Origin: an uncultured Collinsella sp.
GTDB lineage: Bacteria; Actinomycetota; Coriobacteriia; Coriobacteriales; Coriobacteriaceae
Assembly (NCBI GenBank): GCA_900553705.1
Contig: USEK01000072.1
Location: forward strand, 1-7,305
Length of the DNA: 7,305 nt
Direction: 5' to 3'
The stretch's first letter is position 1; every line of letters begins with the position of its first letter. The notes beneath the pieces are model-generated. The model saw only the letters and a list, made by a program, of their open reading frames with translations, made no database searches and was not told the origin of the DNA. The translations under genes and the position numbers were made by a program. Below are positions 1 through 5,578 of this stretch, piece after piece.

Positions 1-48
1 TCTACACTCGACTAGTCGTCGGCAGCGTCAGATGTGTATAAGAGACAG
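1..48 (+). other. Illumina Nextera adapter contamination (P5 end, i5 index, Tn5 mosaic end)
   Basis: Bases 1-7 match the 3' end of the P5 oligo. Bases 8-15 (TCGACTAG) match, from memory, the Nextera XT i5 index S513. Bases 16-29 match the Nextera read-1 overhang, and bases 30-48 are the 19-bp Tn5 mosaic end (AGATGTGTATAAGAGACAG). The four parts are in exact library order, so this is untrimmed synthetic sequence at a contig end and not host DNA. It also makes a false ATG at 32 that adds six artefact residues (MCIRDR) to the livM frame. On the other strand it encodes the SYTHLTLPT-type peptide often seen in contaminated protein sets. Genomic sequence begins at base 49. Confidence 0.98.
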
Positions 49-49
49 G

Positions 50-1039
50 TCTAACCACATGATCCCGCGTATGATTGCCGGTCAGCTGGTTCCCATCACG
101 GCCTATATCGTCATGGCCATCTCCCTTAACCTCGTCGTCGGCATCGCAGGCGACCTGTCGCTGGGCCACGCGGGCTTTATGAGCGTCGGTGCCTACACGG
201 GCATCGTCACCGCGGTCGCCCTTGAGAGCGCCGTTCCGTCCGATCCGGTGCGCCTTATCATCAGCGTCGTGGTCGGCGCTATCGCCGCTGCCATCTTGGG
301 CTTCTTGATCGGTATCCCGGTCCTGCGCCTGAGCGGCGACTATCTGGCCATCGTGACCTTGGCTTTTGGCGAGATCATCAAAGAGATCGTCACCTGCCTC
401 ATTGTGGGCGTCGACTCCCGCGGCCTGCACGTGATCTTTAACATCACGGGCAACTCCACGATCGACGACCTGCACCTGCTCGAGGACGGCACCGCCATCA
501 TCAAGGGCGCGCAGGGCGCATCGGGCGTGTCGACCTATTCGACCTTCCTTGCCGGCGCCATCCTGGTCATGGTCGCGCTCGTGATCGTGCTCAACCTGGT
601 TCGCAGCCGTACCGGCCGTGCCATTATGGCCGTGCGCGACAACAAGATTGCAGCCGAGTCCGTGGGCATCTCCGTCACCCAGTACCGCATGATCGCCTTC
701 GTGGTTTCCGCTGCCCTCGCCGGTGCTGCCGGAGCCCTGTTCGGCGGTAACTTCTCGCAGCTTTCCGCCACTAAGTTTGACTTCAACACGTCGATCCTCA
801 TCCTGGTGTTCGTGGTCCTGGGCGGTCTGGGCAATATGCGCGGCTCTGTCATCGCGGCGGCGTTGCTCACGGTGCTCCCCGAGCTGCTCCGTCAGTTCTC
901 GGACTACCGCATGCTCATCTACGCTATCGTGCTGATCCTGGTCATGATCTTTACCAACAACCCGCAGCTCAAGGCTTTCTTCGGTCGCATCAAGGACCGC
1001 TTTGCTTCCAAGAAGGAGGTGGCAGCCGATGCCCAGTAA
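50..1039 (+). CDS. livM: Branched-chain amino-acid ABC transporter permease LivM (5' truncated)
   Basis: Inner-membrane permease subunit of a LIV-I/HAAT-type importer for leucine, isoleucine, valine or related substrates; it would pair with LivH and be powered by LivG and LivF encoded just downstream. About 329 genomic residues are visible. The family hallmark G-A-G-D-L-S-L-G-H-A-G-F is near the start (about residues 32-44). Several hydrophobic segments follow, then the cytoplasmic coupling loop with RAIMAVRDNKIAAESVGI (about residues 194-211), and near the C-terminus G-G-L-G-N-M-R-G-S-V-I-A-A-A-L-L. The ATG at 32 lies in adapter sequence and is not a start. Homologues normally carry one more N-terminal membrane helix, so roughly 20-40 residues are missing at the contig edge. 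An ATG at 59 would give a shorter frame but would lack that helix. The last 11 bases overlap livG. The family call is firm; the exact substrate is inferred. Confidence 0.93.
   Translation, partial: SNHMIPRMIAGQLVPITAYIVMAISLNLVVGIAGDLSLGHAGFMSVGAYTGIVTAVALESAVPSDPVRLIISVVVGAIAAAILGFLIGIPVLRLSGDYLAIVTLAFGEIIKEIVTCLIVGVDSRGLHVIFNITGNSTIDDLHLLEDGTAIIKGAQGASGVSTYSTFLAGAILVMVALVIVLNLVRSRTGRAIMAVRDNKIAAESVGISVTQYRMIAFVVSAALAGAAGALFGGNFSQLSATKFDFNTSILILVFVVLGGLGNMRGSVIAAALLTVLPELLRQFSDYRMLIYAIVLILVMIFTNNPQLKAFFGRIKDRFASKKEVAADAQ
1013..1020 (+). promoter_or_regulatory. Ribosome binding site deciding the livG start
   Basis: AAGGAGGT is a near-perfect Shine-Dalgarno sequence lying 8 bases before the ATG at 1029. 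It supports 1029 over the in-frame upstream ATG at 1002, which sits inside livM and would place this motif within the coding sequence. Confidence 0.85.
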
Positions 1040-1889
1040 GTTTGAGTTCAACAAGGGCAAGATGGTCCCGTATCCTTCTGGCGCCATCGTTCCCGACCGC
1101 GACTTGGGCCAGCGCCCGGCACTCGAGTGCATCCACCTGGGCATTGAATTCGGCGGCCTTAAGGCAGTCGATGACTTTAGCCTGACCATCGGCAAGACTG
1201 AGATCGCCGGTCTCATCGGCCCCAACGGTGCCGGCAAGACCACGGTCTTCAACCTGCTCACCAAGGTGTACCAGCCTACGCACGGCACCATCCTGCTCGA
1301 CGGTGAGGACACTTCGGGCAAGTCGGTCTACCAGGTCAACCGCATGGGTATTGCCCGTACGTTCCAGAACATCCGCCTGTTCAATACCATGACGGTGGAG
1401 GACAACGTTAAGGTCGGCCTGCACAATCAGGAGCGCTACTCCGGTTTTGAGGGCGTGCTGCGCCTGCCGACGTATTGGAAGCACGAGAAGGCCGCCCACG
1501 AGCGCGCCATGGAGCTGCTGTCCATTTTTGACATGGAGCACCTGGCAAATGAACAGGCCGGCTCGCTTCCTTACGGCGCTCAGCGTCGTCTGGAAATCGT
1601 CCGCGCGCTTGCCACCAACCCCAAGCTACTGCTGCTCGACGAGCCTGCCGCCGGCATGAACCCGTCCGAGACCGCAGAGCTCATGGCGAACATCGTCAAG
1701 ATTCGCGACACCTTCGGCATCGCCATCATGCTTATCGAGCATGATATGTCGCTCGTCATGAACATCTGCGAAGGCATCTGCGTGCTTAACTTTGGCAAGG
1801 TTATCGCCAAGGGCACAGCAGAGGAAATCCAGAACAACGACGCCGTTATCGAGGCGTATCTGGGTAAGCAGGATAAGGGGGAGAACTAA
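1029..1889 (+). CDS. livG: Branched-chain amino-acid ABC transporter ATP-binding protein LivG
   Basis: Cytoplasmic ATPase that with LivF drives the LivH/LivM permease. The protein has 286 residues from the ATG at 1029, chosen for its strong ribosome binding site. Visible motifs: Walker A GPNGAGKT at 64-71, Q-loop Gln113 (TFQN), ABC signature LPYGAQRRLEI at 180-190, Walker B LLLLDEP at 200-206 with catalytic Glu205, and switch His238 (IEHDM). The signature has the Pro-Tyr form common in LivG proteins. The extra segment with RLPTYWKHEKAA near 145-156 between Q-loop and signature, and the C-terminal AYLGK, are also LivG-like. An unusual point is a roughly 30-residue N-terminal extension before the ABC domain. 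The gene overlaps livM by 11 bases and its stop directly abuts the livF ATG, so translation is probably coupled. Confidence 0.95.
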   Translation: MPSKFEFNKGKMVPYPSGAIVPDRDLGQRPALECIHLGIEFGGLKAVDDFSLTIGKTEIAGLIGPNGAGKTTVFNLLTKVYQPTHGTILLDGEDTSGKSVYQVNRMGIARTFQNIRLFNTMTVEDNVKVGLHNQERYSGFEGVLRLPTYWKHEKAAHERAMELLSIFDMEHLANEQAGSLPYGAQRRLEIVRALATNPKLLLLDEPAAGMNPSETAELMANIVKIRDTFGIAIMLIEHDMSLVMNICEGICVLNFGKVIAKGTAEEIQNNDAVIEAYLGKQDKGEN

Positions 1890-2603
1890 ATGGCAGAGCC
1901 GATGCTTTCCGTCTACAACATCAACGTCTGGTACGGCGCCATCCACGCCATCAAGGACATCTCCTTTAACGTTAACGAGGGCGAGATCGTGGCCTTGATT
2001 GGTGCCAACGGTGCCGGCAAGTCCACAACGCTCAAGACCGTCTCGGGCCTGCTGCGCTCCAAGACCGGCTCCATCAAGTTTATGGGCGAGGACATTACCC
2101 ATACGCCCGCTGATAAGCTGGTTGGTAAGGGCCTGGCTCAGGTTCCCGAGGGTCGCCGCGCCTTTTTGCAGATGACGGTCGAGGAGAACCTGGAGATGGG
2201 CGCCTATACACAGCCCAAGTCCACAATTGCTTCGGGCCTGGAGCGCGTCTACGAGCAGTTCCCGCGCCTGAAGGAACGTCGTCGCCAGGTCGCCGGCACC
2301 CTTTCAGGTGGCGAGCAGCAGATGCTCGTTATGGGGCGCGCCCTTATGAGTAACCCCAAACTGCTTATGCTCGACGAACCTTCCATGGGTCTGGCACCGA
2401 TTCTGATCGAACAGATCTTCCAGATTGTCGAGGACCTGCACAAGGCCGGCACCACGGTGCTTCTGGTCGAGCAAAACGCGCAGATGGCGCTTTCCATCGC
2501 CACACGCGGTTACGTGCTCGAGACCGGCAAGATCACCATGACCGGCACCGGCCAAGAGCTCCTGCACGACGACAACGTCCGCAAGGCCTATCTGGGCGGT
2601 TAA
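1890..2603 (+). CDS. livF: Branched-chain amino-acid ABC transporter ATP-binding protein LivF
   Basis: Second cytoplasmic ATPase of the importer, expected to form a heterodimer with LivG. It has 237 residues, the usual length for LivF. Visible motifs: Walker A GANGAGKST at 38-46, Q-loop Gln84 followed by VPEGRR (a LivF hallmark), ABC signature LSGGEQQM at 138-145, Walker B LLMLDEP at 158-164 with Glu163, and VEQN at 203-206, where the usual switch histidine is Gln205. That substitution is normal in the LivF family and is not a defect. The C-terminal KAYLGG is typical. The ATG follows the livG stop with no gap and is preceded by a purine-rich site (AAGGGGGAG, 1875-1883) within the end of livG. 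It is the last gene of the operon, followed by a hairpin terminator 10 bases downstream. Confidence 0.96.
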   Translation: MAEPMLSVYNINVWYGAIHAIKDISFNVNEGEIVALIGANGAGKSTTLKTVSGLLRSKTGSIKFMGEDITHTPADKLVGKGLAQVPEGRRAFLQMTVEENLEMGAYTQPKSTIASGLERVYEQFPRLKERRRQVAGTLSGGEQQMLVMGRALMSNPKLLMLDEPSMGLAPILIEQIFQIVEDLHKAGTTVLLVEQNAQMALSIATRGYVLETGKITMTGTGQELLHDDNVRKAYLGG

Positions 2604-2613
2604 TCCATTCAAC

Positions 2614-2651
2614 AAAGGGGGCGCTGACCAACCCGGTCAGCGCCCCCTTTT
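2614..2651 (+). terminator. Rho-independent terminator after livF
   Basis: A perfect 16-bp stem (2614-2629 pairing with 2635-2650) encloses a 5-base loop (2630-2634). The stem is G+C-rich, starts with three A and ends with TTTT (2648-2651). It begins 10 bases after the livF stop, where an operon-end terminator is expected. The T-run is short and mostly inside the stem. The A/T-flanked symmetry means the hairpin could also act on minus-strand transcription. Confidence 0.9.
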
Positions 2652-2720
2652 AAGTTGCGGTGAAATAGGGACTGAATACGGGCTCCAGAGGCCAAATGAG
2701 TCCCTATTCCACCGCAACTT
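2652..2720. repeat. Imperfect inverted repeat, 22-bp arms with 25-base loop (REP/MITE-like candidate)
   Basis: The left arm 2652-2673 (AAGTTGCGGTG...TAGGGACT) is the reverse complement of the right arm 2699-2720, with one mismatch (A2663 opposite C2709). The loop, 2674-2698, contains a weak internal GGC/GCC pairing. It starts at the base right after the livF terminator T-run. There is no T-tract, so it is not a standard terminator. Read from the minus strand the single mismatch becomes a G-U pair, so a minus-strand transcript would fold without interruption. The shape fits a dispersed REP or MITE-type palindrome or an mRNA-stabilising hairpin. Repetition elsewhere cannot be judged from one copy. 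Confidence 0.75.
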
Positions 2721-2766
2721 CATGGGGATGTGTGACAATGCCCGTCGGAAAACATCTGCTGTCTTT

Positions 2767-2771
2767 GGGGG
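2767..2771 (+). promoter_or_regulatory. Ribosome binding site deciding the cutC start
   Basis: A GGGGG run lies 7 bases before the ATG at 2779. It supports that start rather than the in-frame ATG codons at 2722 and 2728, which directly follow the inverted repeat and would add 17-19 residues unlike anything in CutC proteins. Confidence 0.55.
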
Positions 2772-2778
2772 TCTATCT

Positions 2779-3456
2779 ATGCTGTACGAGTTTTGTGCCG
2801 AGAACTTTGAGCGGGTGCCGGCGGCTATCGATGCCGGTGCAAGGCGTATCGAGCTGTGCGACAACCTTGCCGTTGGTGGCACCACGCCTTCGGCCGGCGT
2901 TATCAGCGCTACGACCAACTATGCACACGAGCACGATGCGCGGGTGATGTGCATGATTCGCCCGCGTGGCGGCGACTTTCACTACAACCAGGACGAGTTG
3001 CGTATGATGGAGATGGACCTGGGCCTTGCCGTGAGCGCCGGCGTTGACGGCTTGGTCTTTGGCTGCTGCAAGCCCTGCGCTGGCGGATGGGCGCTCGACG
3101 AGCTTACGTTGGGCGCCCTCGTGATGGCCGCGGGCTGCGCGACCGAGGAATGCAAGCGTGAGCCCATCGACATCACCTTCCACATGGCGTTTGACCAGCT
3201 CTCGCCCGAGGCTCAGCTCGACGCGATTGACACACTCGCCGACTGCGGCATCACACGCATCCTGACGCACGGCGGTGCCGCCGGCACGCCGATCGAGGAC
3301 AACCTGGAGCATCTGTCGCGTCTTATCGAGTGTGCGGGCGACCGCTTGACCATCCTTCCCGGCGGCGGCATTTCCACGGCCAACCGCGATACCGTGGCGG
3401 CGGCACTGGGCGTCTCCGAGCTCCATGGCACAAGGATCGTACCGCTGGAGGTGTAG
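2779..3456 (+). CDS. cutC: CutC family protein (copper homeostasis protein-type TIM barrel)
   Basis: Cytoplasmic TIM-barrel protein of the CutC family (PF03932), historically linked to copper tolerance in E. coli, though its biochemical activity is not settled. It is unrelated to the choline TMA-lyase that shares the name. From the ATG at 2779 it has 225 residues, slightly shorter than the 248 of E. coli CutC. Visible family features: N-terminal FCAENFERVPAAIDAGARRIELCDNL (about 5-30), GGTTPSAGV (33-41), IRPRGGDF (60-67), FHMAFD (134-139), ILTHGGAAGT (161-170), LPGGGIS (203-209) and C-terminal ELHGTRIV. The start follows the usual CutC N-terminus and a GGGGG site. The GalT-like gene starts 3 bases after the stop, which suggests a two-gene operon. 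No clear promoter is seen in the preceding 60 bases; a weak TGTGACAAT at 2731-2739 is the only candidate. Confidence 0.92.
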   Translation: MLYEFCAENFERVPAAIDAGARRIELCDNLAVGGTTPSAGVISATTNYAHEHDARVMCMIRPRGGDFHYNQDELRMMEMDLGLAVSAGVDGLVFGCCKPCAGGWALDELTLGALVMAAGCATEECKREPIDITFHMAFDQLSPEAQLDAIDTLADCGITRILTHGGAAGTPIEDNLEHLSRLIECAGDRLTILPGGGISTANRDTVAAALGVSELHGTRIVPLEV

Positions 3457-3459
3457 CCC

Positions 3460-4257
3460 GTGGCGCTTGTATTCGATGTTCAGCAGGCGAGCGGCAAGCC
3501 CGACGACAACCGTCGCCCCGGTACCGCGTGCCCCTTTTGCAACACGGAGGGGCTCACCGACATCATTCGCCGTGATGGCGATTGCATTTGGCTCGAGAAT
3601 AAGTTCAAGACCCTGCGCGCCACCCGTCAAACCGTGCTGATCGAGTCGGCCGATCACGATGCCGACCTGGTGACCTATGAGCCGGATGAACTCCACCATG
3701 TGATGCGGTTTGCCCTGGGTTGCTGGCAGCAGATGATCGATTCACAGCAGTATCGCAGTGTGCTCATGTACAAGAACAAGGGTCCGCTCTCGGGCGGTAG
3801 TCTCGTTCATCCGCACATGCAGATTGTGGGTTTGGAGCAGGAAGACGGCTACACTTCGCTGACTTCTGCCAATTTCGAAGGCATCAATGTCTGGCAACAG
3901 GGGAGAATCTCGGTCAACATCTCAACCGAACCGATTATGGGGTTCTTTGAGGTCAATGTTTCAGCCCCGCAGGGAATCGCCGCCAGCGATGACACGAGAG
4001 ACCAAGCCGAGGCGGATCTCTTCGCCGATGCGATCCAGGTAGCTCTGCGCTATATCCTGAACGAGCACCACGGTGGTCGCGCAGAGTCGTACAACTTGTT
4101 CTTCTATCACCTGGGCGGTCGGACCATTGCCAAGGCGCTGCCGCGTTGGGTGGTTTCGCCCTACTTTGTCGGCTATCGTTTGGCCCAGGTCAATGCCGAG
4201 ACAACGCTCGATATCGATGCCGAGCGCCTGCGTGCGCATCTGGAAACGCTCGTATAG
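3460..4257 (+). CDS. GalT-like / DUF4931-type HIT-superfamily nucleotidyltransferase
   Basis: Protein of 265 residues resembling the DUF4931 group of galactose-1-phosphate uridylyltransferase-like proteins; the natural substrate is unknown to me. The GalT active-site layout is visible: CPFC at 24-27, ENKF at 46-49, ESADH ending at His66, SGGSLVHPHMQ at 111-121 (H-x-H-x-Q), and later NIST...GFFEVNV (153-167) and MPR-like LPRWVVSPYFVGY (228-239). By analogy with E. coli GalT, Cys24, Cys27, His66 and His117 would bind zinc, His119 would be the nucleophile that carries the nucleotidyl group, and Gln121 would assist. It is shorter than canonical GalT (about 350 residues). The start is GTG at 3460, preceded by GGAGG (3447-3451) inside the end of cutC; no ATG fits better. 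It is probably co-translated with cutC. It is not annotated as galT because no galactose genes are nearby. Confidence 0.85.
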   Translation: MALVFDVQQASGKPDDNRRPGTACPFCNTEGLTDIIRRDGDCIWLENKFKTLRATRQTVLIESADHDADLVTYEPDELHHVMRFALGCWQQMIDSQQYRSVLMYKNKGPLSGGSLVHPHMQIVGLEQEDGYTSLTSANFEGINVWQQGRISVNISTEPIMGFFEVNVSAPQGIAASDDTRDQAEADLFADAIQVALRYILNEHHGGRAESYNLFFYHLGGRTIAKALPRWVVSPYFVGYRLAQVNAETTLDIDAERLRAHLETLV

Positions 4258-4287
4258 CAAGACTAACACCCGTGTAATGCGGGCAGT
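4258..4287. other. Convergent intergenic gap with a weak hairpin
   Basis: This 30-base gap separates two converging genes. Outer arms AGACT (4260-4264) and AGTCT (4285-4289), and inner arms CCCG (4269-4272) and CGGG (4280-4283), can form an interrupted hairpin. There is no T-run on either strand, so it is at best a weak bidirectional terminator. Confidence 0.3.
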
Positions 4288-5286
4288 CTAGCGTGCCATG
4301 GCGTCGCGGCCGGCCTCGACCCGCTTGCGCTGGGCGGCGCGCTCCTCGCCGGTCAGACGCTCAAAGAGATGCCCGATAAGCGAGGCGAGTATCTGCTGAA
4401 ACAGCGTTCCGCACATGACGGGAAACACGACTTCGCCTGGAAAGTACTGCGTGGCGATGACGGCGCCCGAAGAGATGTTACGCATGCCGCAGGTAAAGCA
4501 CATGGTAGTCGTCTCGCTATATGGCAGATGCAGTGCACGGGCGACCAGAAAACCGACGACAAAGCCGCTGATGGCGAAGGTCAAAATAAAGAGGGCGACT
4601 TCCAGGCGCACTGCGTTCATGTGCAGCACGTACTCGCTCATGGCGGTGGAGTTGGAGGCGATAACGCCCATCATCATGAACTTGCAGGCGGGCGAGAGCG
4701 CGGGGGAGAGCTTCTCGTGTCCCCATCCACGCGTGAGCTCGTTGATCACGATGCCGAGCACGGCGGGGATGGCGATCATAAAGGCCATGTCTTGCATCAT
4801 GCTCGGCACATCGATCGAGACGGTGGCACCCAGCAAGAGCTTAAGCGTGAGCGGAATCGTCACAGGGGAGATAACCGAGGACGTCAGGATGATGGTGAGC
4901 GCGAGCGGGCCGTTGCCGCCGAACATGCTGATCCACATAAAAGCGGTGACGGCCACGGGCACGCTGTACTCGAGCACGATGCCGCAGACAAGGTTGGGGT
5001 TGGAGCCAAAGAAGAGTGACCCCATGGCATACGCCGCGATGGGAATAAGCACTGCCGAGACCAGCAACGCCAGAATCAGGTGCAGCGGACGGTGGAACAC
5101 CTCGGCTACCTGGTGAAAGGTGTTGCTGAGCGCGCCCTGAAACGTCATAAAGGCGAAGAGGGCGGGAACAATGGGCTTGAGTACGCCGATCTGCTGGGGA
5201 AAGAGCACGCCGAGCGCCACGCAAATCGGAACGATGATCTGCATATGCCCTGCGAGGAACTTTCCCAGTCCAGCCCATTGCTTCAT
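4288..5286 (-). CDS. Bile acid:sodium symporter (BASS/SBF) family transporter
   Basis: Multi-pass inner-membrane protein of 332 residues, matching the usual 310-340 of bacterial BASS/SBF (PF01758) proteins. These are sodium-coupled carriers of organic anions; the bacterial substrates are diverse, so bile acid uptake should not be assumed. About nine or ten hydrophobic helices can be followed, beginning near residue 15 (MQIIVPICVALGVLFP). Family signs are the PALFAFMTFQGAL segment (41-53), LEYSVPVAVTAFMW (105-118), the crossover-type SNSTAMSEY (201-209) and CGMRNISSGAVIATQYF (266-282), which matches the conserved G-x-R-N motif near the ion site. The C-terminus is short and basic (RAAQRKRVEAGR). 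The ATG at 5286 is chosen because the protein then begins at the normal place. A GGGAG site lies 11 bases upstream (5298-5302). The frame stays open upstream, but that extra sequence is polar and not family-like. Confidence 0.88.
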   Translation of the reverse strand: MKQWAGLGKFLAGHMQIIVPICVALGVLFPQQIGVLKPIVPALFAFMTFQGALSNTFHQVAEVFHRPLHLILALLVSAVLIPIAAYAMGSLFFGSNPNLVCGIVLEYSVPVAVTAFMWISMFGGNGPLALTIILTSSVISPVTIPLTLKLLLGATVSIDVPSMMQDMAFMIAIPAVLGIVINELTRGWGHEKLSPALSPACKFMMMGVIASNSTAMSEYVLHMNAVRLEVALFILTFAISGFVVGFLVARALHLPYSETTTMCFTCGMRNISSGAVIATQYFPGEVVFPVMCGTLFQQILASLIGHLFERLTGEERAAQRKRVEAGRDAMAR

Positions 5287-5437
5287 ATGCCCCGTGACTC
5301 CCTTTATCCGCGAACTTGTTTGTTTGTATGGATATGCTAGACGCTCGTATGTGTCCGTGCGGCTGAAACGCTCGATTATTTCGAGGCTATTACCGTCATC
5401 GTTTACCGAAACCGCGGCGCGCTGCGAGGTTCTGCGT

Positions 5438-5450
5438 CCGTGCCGCACGG
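5438..5450. promoter_or_regulatory. Perfect dyad abutting the recJ -10 box (candidate operator)
   Basis: CCGTG-CCG-CACGG is a perfect 5-bp inverted repeat with a 3-base spacer, ending one base before TATAAT, where a bound protein would block or remodel RNA polymerase. The half CCGCACGG (5443-5450) recurs inverted as CCGTGCGG at 5355-5362. A role as operator is inference. Confidence 0.35.
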
Positions 5451-5456
5451 TATAAT
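5451..5456 (+). promoter_or_regulatory. Candidate sigma-70-type -10 box for the recJ transcript
   Basis: TATAAT is an exact consensus -10 hexamer in a G+C-rich background, 57 bases before the leader ORF and 109 before recJ. No good -35 box exists at 16-18 bases upstream (best is GGTTCT at 5428-5433). The predicted transcript would start near 5463. Confidence 0.6.
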
Positions 5457-5474
5457 AAATCCGTTCAACAGATC

Positions 5475-5492
5475 TGCCTGCCGAAGCGGGCA
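5475..5492 (+). other. 5' leader hairpin upstream of recJ
   Basis: TGCCTGC (5475-5481) pairs with GCGGGCA (5486-5492) around a CGAA loop, giving a 7-bp stem with one G-U pair. It would lie about 12 bases from the predicted transcript start and just before the AGAGGA ribosome site. It may shape mRNA stability or translation of the leader ORF. Confidence 0.45.
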
Positions 5493-5512
5493 TACACAGA
5501 GGACTCATCGCT

Positions 5513-5578
5513 ATGAACCGTGAGAGGTATCGCGGCGACCTGCCCCTATCGGGGGTGGGCGCCTATGTCATCGCTTAA
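5513..5578 (+). CDS. 21-codon upstream ORF overlapping the recJ start
   Basis: Small frame encoding MNRERYRGDLPLSGVGAYVIA, with ATG at 5513 and TAA at 5576-5578. A good ribosome site, AGAGGA (5498-5503), lies 9 bases before the ATG. It overlaps recJ, in a different frame, by 14 bases (5565-5578). It also runs through a CCCC-TATC-GGGG hairpin (5543-5554) that would cover the recJ ribosome site. I recognise no family. The arrangement fits a translational-coupling leader, but such a short frame could also be chance. Confidence 0.4.
   Translation: MNRERYRGDLPLSGVGAYVIA

Larger units (their letters stand above)
5287..5512. promoter_or_regulatory. Divergent intergenic/regulatory region between the BASS gene and recJ
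   Basis: These 226 bases hold the start signals for two genes facing away from each other. On the plus strand there are a consensus -10 box, an overlapping dyad, a leader hairpin and a ribosome site, each listed separately. A small interrupted palindrome CTCGA-N5-TCGAG lies at 5371-5385. On the minus strand I see a ribosome site for the BASS gene but no promoter I would defend. Confidence 0.6.

Noticed and set aside
32..58. ATG at 32 as the livM start
   Set aside because: It lies in the Tn5 mosaic end of the adapter; the first six residues are synthetic.
2..1321. 439-codon open frame on the minus strand across livM and livG
   Set aside because: Shadow of real genes caused by high G+C and codon bias. 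Its N-terminal half has no recognisable fold, its C-terminus is adapter translation, and livM/livG explain the region.
2516..2521. LivF lacks the switch histidine at VEQN
   Set aside because: Gln at this position is the normal state in LivF proteins, so it is not evidence of an inactive ATPase.
2722..2778. Upstream in-frame ATG codons as the cutC start
   Set aside because: They would begin directly at the inverted repeat and add 19 residues unlike CutC; the ATG at 2779 has a ribosome site and the expected N-terminus.
4369..5019. Long plus-strand frames opposite the BASS transporter gene
   Set aside because: His/Asp/Gly-rich shadow translation antisense to a clear membrane-protein gene; no family features or ribosome site.
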